From Phaeoceros laevis (lineage: Eukaryota > Anthocerotophyta > Anthocerotopsida > Notothyladales), in the NCBI GenBank assembly GCA_049999765.1, contig JBNGIQ010009354.1:1-64000 (forward strand): 64,000 bases of DNA, given 5' to 3'. Below are positions 58,031 to 64,000 of the stretch, piece by piece. Each line of letters opens with the position of its first letter. The first letter of the stretch is position 1. The translations under genes were made by a program, and so were the position numbers. The notes under the pieces were generated by a model that had not been told where the DNA came from, searched no databases, and saw only the letters and a list, made by a program, of their open reading frames with translations.

Positions 58031-59076
58031 TCAAATATTTTTCAGTGCGCCATTATTTCTCTAAGACACAGCTCCGCTGGCCATCCAAGCTCCTATGCTC
58101 TCGCTAGTTGGCTGGCTGGCTGGCTGGTCAGCAAAGTCTGCGAGGAAGAGGAAATAATGCTAAGGTACGCACTAAATCTTACCTTTCAGCTCAGCCTGTA
58201 CATATGTCCGAAACGCTGCTGCTGTTGCTCTATCCCAGTGGAAGGATGAAGTACACTCTTGCACATATCAACAGGCTAGAGCGACACATTTGACTCTGCT
58301 GCAGCACTCTGCTTCAAGCCTCCACAAAATTCCTCCGTGAGCACTCTTATCGTCCTAAACACCAGCTTAAGGTACTCAACTCGGCTAACAAAGGAGAACC
58401 CTAAAAAACAACACAAACCACTACTGAGGAAGGGACGGCAGTCACTGCATGAACATGCCACATGTATATTAAATTCAAAATCTTGTCAGAGTTGTCATTC
58501 CCAGGTGTAGGGAACAAGGAATATTCTATCTAGAGTCTAGACTAGCAAGCCGCCATCTAACTGGCAAGCCACCATCTAACTGGCAAACCGGTGGTTAGGC
58601 TGTACTGCCCTAAGTGAGATTTTGCTCGGATGTTCCGGAATCCGGAGTCCGGACACCGAAGAATAATAATAAGAGACTAACTAAAAGTCTGGATAGAAAT
58701 TAGGAAGTCAAGGGTGCCCAACGATATCGACGTGCGCATAGTACCACGGAACTCATCATCACTTGCTTACTGTAAACTGACTCGCGCATTGACTCGGAGT
58801 TGAGTTGCGCTCAGGGTGGAGCGACCGGTCGCTGGGACCGTCTCCTTCCTTTCTTTGCTTGCGCTGGCACCTTTTTCCCGCCTCTGCTCCCTCCCCGGCT
58901 TTTCTTTCTTGAATTGTTGCTTCACCAAGAAGGACAATTCTGTTGCTCTGCCTGCCTGCTCTGTTGCTGTGTTGCACTTCGTCTTGCTCTTCGTGCGTGC
59001 CATCGGCCCTCGGCTGCAGGTGACCTGAATTTGCCCAGCCGCTGCTAGAGACATCAAGCACGCAACGCTGGGTCAC
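58031..59076. other. Intergenic, PPR 3' flank and MBD promoter
   Basis: Includes a (TGGC)n run near 58108-58125 and a short direct repeat at about 58550-58590 (ccaccatctaactggcaa). Frames on both strands lack domains. No gene. Confidence 0.5.
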
Positions 59077-60277
59077 ATGTCGAGTCCCGGTGCGGGGGTG
59101 GCCCCCGCTTTGGAGACGATGCCCACACCCACCGGGGACAAGTCAGCCGACGAGTTGTCTGCTCCCGAAGGCTGGGCGAAGAAGGTCCGTCTTTTTCCCC
59201 CCTTGCCTTCCGTTTTTATTTTCTTGCTCAACTGAGCTGCCTCTGACAGATTCTCGTACTTGGAATCTTGTGCCACGGCATGGTCGCCCATTTTGCTCCT
59301 GCATTTCAGCTGGTTCCCGCTAAGAAAACTCCGAAAAGGAAGGATGTTGTCTACATCGCGCCCGACGGGGAAGAGATTAAGACGAAGCGGCAGCTGGATA
59401 AGTACTTGAAGGCGCACCCGGGAGGTCCAGTGAGCTCCGACTTCGACTGGAGCACTGGTAAATATCACTATGCTTTTGGTGTGACGTACTATGAGTCGTC
59501 TTTTTGCTACTGAGTCATGCTACTCGCTGGTTCAAATTTTTCCTGGGGTTTGCAAATATTTTTTGTGTCTTCTTTTTTGCTTCCTGTGCTGCACAGCTCA
59601 CACTTGAGGCCGTTGCAGGTGAGACGCCAAGGAGGTCAGCAAGGCTGCTTAAGACACCTACAAGACTCTCAAGTGACAGCACTGAAGCTGAGCCGGGTGT
59701 TAAGCGGGCAAAACGCGAGTCAGGTGGAGGCAAGGAAAACGATGTAGTTATGGAGGACAAGAACGAAGACCGGGCTAGCGAGGACGTTGAGGCTGCGGAA
59801 AAGGATGTGGCTACTGGGGAGAGTGAAAAACCTGAAACAAAGGTCGAGGGTGCAGATGCAGTCCAACTCAACGGGACAGCCCACAAGGAGTTGGAGGAAG
59901 AGAAGAAGCATGACGACGGGAACCCTGAAGAAGGTGCTAAGGGAGAGGAAAAAGAAGTCACCGGCGCAACGGTGGCAGATGAGAGGGTCGAATTGTCTAA
60001 GGATATGGTGATTGAGAAAGAACCTGTAGAGCAGAATACTGTTGGTGAAAGTGTGAAAGTGGACGTGAACAAACCTGATAACGAGGCAGATGTTGTTGAA
60101 CTGAAGGATGTGGGGCAGGAAAAACCTAACGCAGAGAACGGTTCAGAAGTAAAGAACAATGGTGAGAAGGTAGAACCTTTAGCCAATGGGACGGGGGTTG
60201 ATGAAAAGAGTGACCAGTCTAAGGTAGGGTTGAAGTTAGATGAACACTTTGGATCCGACTGCAAACTTGTACCCTGA
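59077..60277 (+). CDS. Methyl-CpG-binding-domain protein, MBD10/11-like
   Basis: Plant MBD10/11-type proteins carry a short MBD and a long charged tail and act in chromatin and rDNA silencing. Three exons: 59077-59184 (MSSPGAGVAPALETMPTPTG), 59310-59457 and 59619-60277, all in phase, giving 304 residues. The MBD spans exons 1-3: APEGWAKK, then KRKDVVYIAPDGEEIKTKRQ and LDKYLKAHPGGPVSSDFDW, then STGETPRRSARL. The C-terminal ~200 residues are acidic and lysine-rich, without a fold I recognise. Exon 3 also has a bipartite-like basic signal (GVKRAKRESGGGKEN). The stop is only ~145 bp before the first visible CDC6 exon on the same strand. Confidence 0.9.
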
Positions 60278-60422
60278 ACTGGCTCTGCTTTGTATTTCTG
60301 TTGTTGCTGTGACACTCGCTCTGTATTCTGTGCTGAAAATCGAGGGCTTTATGAAGCTCTTGGAAGTGCACCCTGTAATAATATAATTATAAATGCTCTA
60401 GTGCCGTGTGGTTCTGGTGCAG

Positions 60423-63011
60423 TCAGCTGTGAAAGCAGCTTTGCATTTGTCAACAGTCCCTGGCACCATCTTGTGCCGGGAGTCGGAGCAACTGAAGGTC
60501 ACTTCGTTTTGCAAGCAGTGCATTCTGCAACAAGTTTCTGGGAGTCTTTATATCTGTGGCTGCCCAGGGACAGGGAAGTCTCTGACGGTGGACAAGATAA
60601 AACTGCAGTGTGTTGAGTGGGCTAAAGAGGTAGGGTAAAGGTCTATCCCTTGCTAGTGATTGATCCCAGGTTTGGTTTTAGGCTGTTGTGATGTGCAGTT
60701 GGAGCTGAGTTGCTGATGACAGCTGTCTTGGAATGGCTCTTCTTCAAGGGTGGAACAGGAGCCCCTGAGATTGTGGTTCTAAACTGCACCTCTGTTTCAC
60801 GACCAGAATCTATTTATGGACAGGTATGAGCAATACATGGTTCCAAGAACTTTAACCAAGGACCTTTTTAGTCATCCGTATTGAATAGGTGCTCTGTCTT
60901 TCAGGTTCTGCAGATTCTTAATATTAAGAATGGTCAGAAATATGCTCATGCAAATCGTGCAGCATGTTTGCCGGAATTAAAAAAGTTATCAGTTTTCCAG
61001 GCAACTGACCATGGTGAACAGAGAAGAATGCTGTAAGCTTGGAGGCTTTCGTTGTATGGTACAAGTTGTCCTGCTGGGGGTTCTGGTGTATCAGCAATTT
61101 ATCCTTGCCTGACATGGAATTTGCATATCTACAGGCTATGTGTTCTTGATGAAATTGACTATCTCATCACAAGGGACCAGTCTGTGCTGTACGACTTTTT
61201 TCAGTTGTCTGCACTTGAAAATTCGCGTTGTATATTTATTGGTATACTTCCTTAGTTTTGGTTGGAACATTTTGACTTTGAATTTCAACGGAGACAGTCT
61301 CCAAGAGTACAGTTCCCAGATCGTGTGTTTGTTCTCAGTGTTGTTTGTTGGGGGTAGTCAATGATTCACAAAATTGTTTATTCATTTAGGCATTTCGAAT
61401 GCAATCGACCTCACAGATCGATTTTTACCCAGGCTACATGCACTTAACTGTGAGTATGGCATCCAATACTTGCCTCCGTGTCCTTTATACTCGAGGTTCT
61501 TGTGTGATCTCTTTGCAGGCTTAGTCCAGCTTAGCTGACAACTATCTGATTTCCTTTCACAGGCAAGCCTGATGTCATCACCTATCCTGCTTATACGAGT
61601 GACCAAATACTGGCTGTTCTCAAGCAAAGACTAGAAGTATGTCCAGTTGTTCATTCCCGAACAGCGTAATTTGCTAGTTTTTGTGGAGTATAAGTTCACT
61701 TGACGCAACCACCTAATGCCATTTCTTGGTCTCGTGCAGGCTCTTTCTTTTACAGTATTTGATCCTGCGGGTCTGGAGCTTTGTGCCAGAGTACGTTGTA
61801 CCAGAAACTCTATTTGATGCATCTGAACGTCCGTGTTTTCACCAACTACCTGGCAGCAAGTGACCTAAAGCTGCTGTTTCAAAATATTCCAGAAAGTTGC
61901 GGCTGCATCAGGGGATATGAGACAAGCATTGCTTGTGTGCAGGTAGAGAATCAACTTATGTTGCTTTCCTTCAATTAGTAGACGTGCCTAGAGAGTTCTT
62001 TCTAGCTGCTGAGTCTAATTTTTGGGCTTTGCAATCCCCATAGCAAGAGCGAGAGCGCTTACATATGATGACACTTATGCAGCCTTGCCCTTGAGGCAGT
62101 GGAGGCAGAAGCAGATCGGAAGCAGGATCAGGAGGTTCCAGACGGCGCAAGTTCAGCCAGTGAGGCACAACAACTGCAGAGCAGTAGTTTGAAGCAGGAG
62201 CCATCAACAGGATCTAAATACCACAAGGTGAGCCAGAACATTAGTGTCTGTTAATAGTGAACAATGTTGTGCATGCTTGGTTGCCCAGCTGTTTCCTACC
62301 TCAGACGTCTCATCTGGGTGCAATATTCAGGTAAAGATTGGTGACATGGCAAAGGCATTGGCAAGAACGTTCAGGTCACCTGTCGTTGATACAATACAGG
62401 CTTTGCCGCAACACCAGCAGGTATGGATGGAAGGAATAGTATGGTCGTTCATCGGTATATTTGCTTATGATGTTTGTGAACTAATGTACTTCCGCTGGGG
62501 TGCAGATCGTTTTATGCTCAGCATTACGTATGTTCCGTCGAGCCAAGAAGGATTCCACTCTGGGGGAGGTAAAGCTCATTTAAGGGAAATCCAGTTTGCT
62601 TGCAGGCTCTGCTTGTGGCTGCTGTTTGACGCCTCAAGCTTCTATGTGCAGTTAAATGGTGCATATTTGGAGTTTTGTAAAAGCACCTCGATGCCTGCCC
62701 TTTCAGCTGTAGAGTTTTCGAGTTTGTGTCGGGTTCTGGCTGACCAGGTACGAAATCCTGCATAGACATCCGCTCTAACGCTTTGGACGAGTTTCTACCA
62801 CCATCTGGCATGCTGCAAGCTGGAGAGGGCAGCCGCCAACACATATCCGCTGCGGATCCGCTTGTTGTTGATGGTGATGTTCGTGCAGGCTCTGATAAAA
62901 CTAGGCTCAGCTCGTGAGGACCGTCTCCGACGAGTTGGTTTACAGGTAGATGAAAACGATATCGTCTTTGCACTGCAAGGAGTGCGCTTCTTCCGAAACA
63001 TCTTGGCTTGA
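60423..63011 (+). CDS. CDC6: CDC6 replication-licensing ATPase, 5' end not found
   Basis: CDC6 is an AAA+ ATPase that, with ORC and CDT1, loads MCM helicases on origins. I trace 13 or 14 exons. The first visible one (60423-60630) holds VKAALHLSTVPGTILCRE and Walker A (LYICGCPGTGKSLTVDKI). Then come IVVLNCTSVSRPESIYGQ, Walker B with the plant motif (LDEIDYLITRDQSVLYDFF), sensor 1 region (GISNAIDLTDRFLPRLHALN), KPDVITYPAYTSDQILAVLK, sensor 2 block (KVAAASGDMRQALLVCR), ALARTFRSPVVDTIQALPQH, and a winged helix ending VDENDIVFALQGVRFFRNIL. Introns are 50-150 bp. The exon before 60423 has an in-frame TAG 15 bp upstream and no ATG, so the usual N-terminal region (CDK sites, NLS) must lie in an unseen exon or be missing. 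Confidence 0.88.
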
Positions 63012-63307
63012 CGGGCTGGTTGAGGCGGCAGCAATAGCTTGAAGGTTGAGTTCTCTTTCCCTGGACTGAAAAGATGTTCTTGCGAGGTGACATGCACCTC
63101 ACCCCCGAGCCCCGAGTCAATAAGATAATTATGACATTTGAAAATGCCACTACCCGCCATCATCGACGAGCTCGTGCAATCGCCCCATTCATCCTTCATT
63201 CCGCCGTTTGCAACAGCTAGTCATACCTGACCAAGTACCTTGCCTTGCTGTCGGAGTCTCATTGCCTGGGATCGTCAGAAGGGGACCTGCCATCTCATGC
63301 GTTCAAC
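63012..63307. other. Intergenic between CDC6 and the DUF3054 gene
   Basis: Compact 3' flank and promoter; no extra feature seen. Confidence 0.5.
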
Positions 63308-64000
63308 ATGACAGGCGCGGTGGCAAGCTTCCTCAGGCCGCTCCATGTGCAGCCATCTCTGACCCAGCCGTCGTGCCACCACCTACAGGAGCGCATTCCG
63401 CTGCCACAAAGACTCCCATCGCCGCCAGCTTTCTCCAGCAACGTCTTGCAGGTGAGAGCGGAGGGCAATGGAGACTCTCCAGCAGCGCCTCCGGCTCAGG
63501 ATCCCGTGGTGCGGAGGAAGGTGCTGCGCCGCACCTCGCCACCCCTCCAGGCCGCCGAGGAATTGGCGTCCCCTCTGAAGACCGTTGCAGTCGAAGAGGA
63601 AGGGGTGTCCCGGGAGGGCGTGGCTAGGGTGGACAGGGCAAGGCCTGACTACGACACCAACTGGGGGTAGGATGACCCTTGCCGCCATAGCGCATTACAC
63701 AAGTCCAGCTAGCCTGCACTTGCTGAAAACGGTTGGTATCTGCAGGCGAATAGCAGCATTGGCTGCAGGTGACATTGCATCCCTGTTGCTGTTCTCGGCT
63801 GTTGGAAGGCAGAGCCACGGGCTGCCCTTGGATTGGGAAGTTGTACGGACAGCCGATCCTTTCATTGCAGGTATGCCGTCTCACAAGTTGTGGGGTGCCT
63901 GGTTGGTGTATGTGTGTATCTGAACGGTCGTTTGTCTGTGGTTGGAAATGGGATCCGCCCTCCAACCAGGCTGGCTTTTAGGAGCCTACTTCGTTGGTGG
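63308..64000 (+). CDS. DUF3054-type membrane protein, 5' part (runs off the window)
   Basis: Start ATG 63308. The first ~60 residues (MTGAVASFLRPLHVQPSLTQ and on) are Ser/Pro-rich with few acidic residues, like a chloroplast transit peptide. Exon 1 is 63308-63666, exon 2 is 63746-63870 and exon 3 starts at 63970, all in phase. Exon 2 begins the DUF3054 membrane domain (RIAALAAGDIASLLLFSAVG, then GRQSHG), and exon 3 continues G-W-L-L-G-A-Y-F-V-G-G. These proteins are plastid or bacterial membrane proteins of unknown function. The remainder of the domain lies beyond 64000. Confidence 0.8.

Overview
The window reads as nuclear DNA of a land plant. It holds spliced genes with GT-AG introns, two intron-free PLS-class pentatricopeptide (PPR) genes, a plant-type U2 snRNA gene, a tRNA-Leu gene, a Ty3/gypsy LTR retrotransposon, and orthologues of plant MED15, SUD1/DOA10, alkaline ceramidase, MBD10/11 and CDC6. 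Most introns are only about 50-120 bp and genes are closely spaced. With the abundant PPR genes this suggests a compact, lycophyte-like (Selaginella-type) genome; that placement is inference, not proof.

Layout. 1-4.4 kb: a broken PPR copy fused to a MED15 exon fragment, then a 3'-truncated MED15 gene (minus) with a long polyglutamine exon. 4.5-6.7 kb: a PPR gene. 7.3-10.0 kb: an amino-acid transporter (minus). 10.9-15.5 kb: a complete SUD1/CER9-type membrane E3 ligase (minus). 17.6-18.6 kb: a mARC/MOSC protein. 19.3-24.8 kb: a 69-bp tandem array, an N gap and a degenerate Ty3/gypsy element (minus). 25.6-26.6 kb: a BTB protein (minus). 27.3-37 kb: a patchwork of gene debris (MED15, receptor kinase and AP2/ERF fragments) around a U2 snRNA gene. 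37.3-39.1 kb: a nuclear, possibly AP2-derived protein (minus). 39.7 kb: tRNA-Leu(AAG). 41.2-42.1 kb: an unrecognised protein. 43.4-44.3 kb: a BTB pseudogene. 45.1-46.0 kb: a second mARC/MOSC gene. 46.2-50.7 kb: a WRN-type RecQ helicase (minus) with a duplicated last exon. 52.2-54.4 kb: an alkaline ceramidase and its inverted, truncated copy, forming an ~830-bp-arm palindrome. 54.7-58.0 kb: a large PPR gene. 59.1-64.0 kb: MBD protein, CDC6 and a DUF3054 protein, all on plus and running off the right edge.

The genes form no operon or single pathway. The housekeeping genes (ubiquitin ligase, RecQ helicase, CDC6, ceramidase, U2) look ordinary. The dominant theme is local duplication: PPR, MED15, MOSC, BTB, ceramidase, the last RecQ exon and the 3' end of the AP2-like gene all occur at least twice, usually with one copy damaged. 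The most unusual structures are the ceramidase inverted duplication with the same 51-bp sequence at two of its junctions, the repeated shuffling of MED15 pieces, a U2 gene with a poor Sm site, a protein with two AP2-like half-domains, and a CDC6 gene with no visible first exon directly behind an MBD gene. I see no clearly new multi-gene system.
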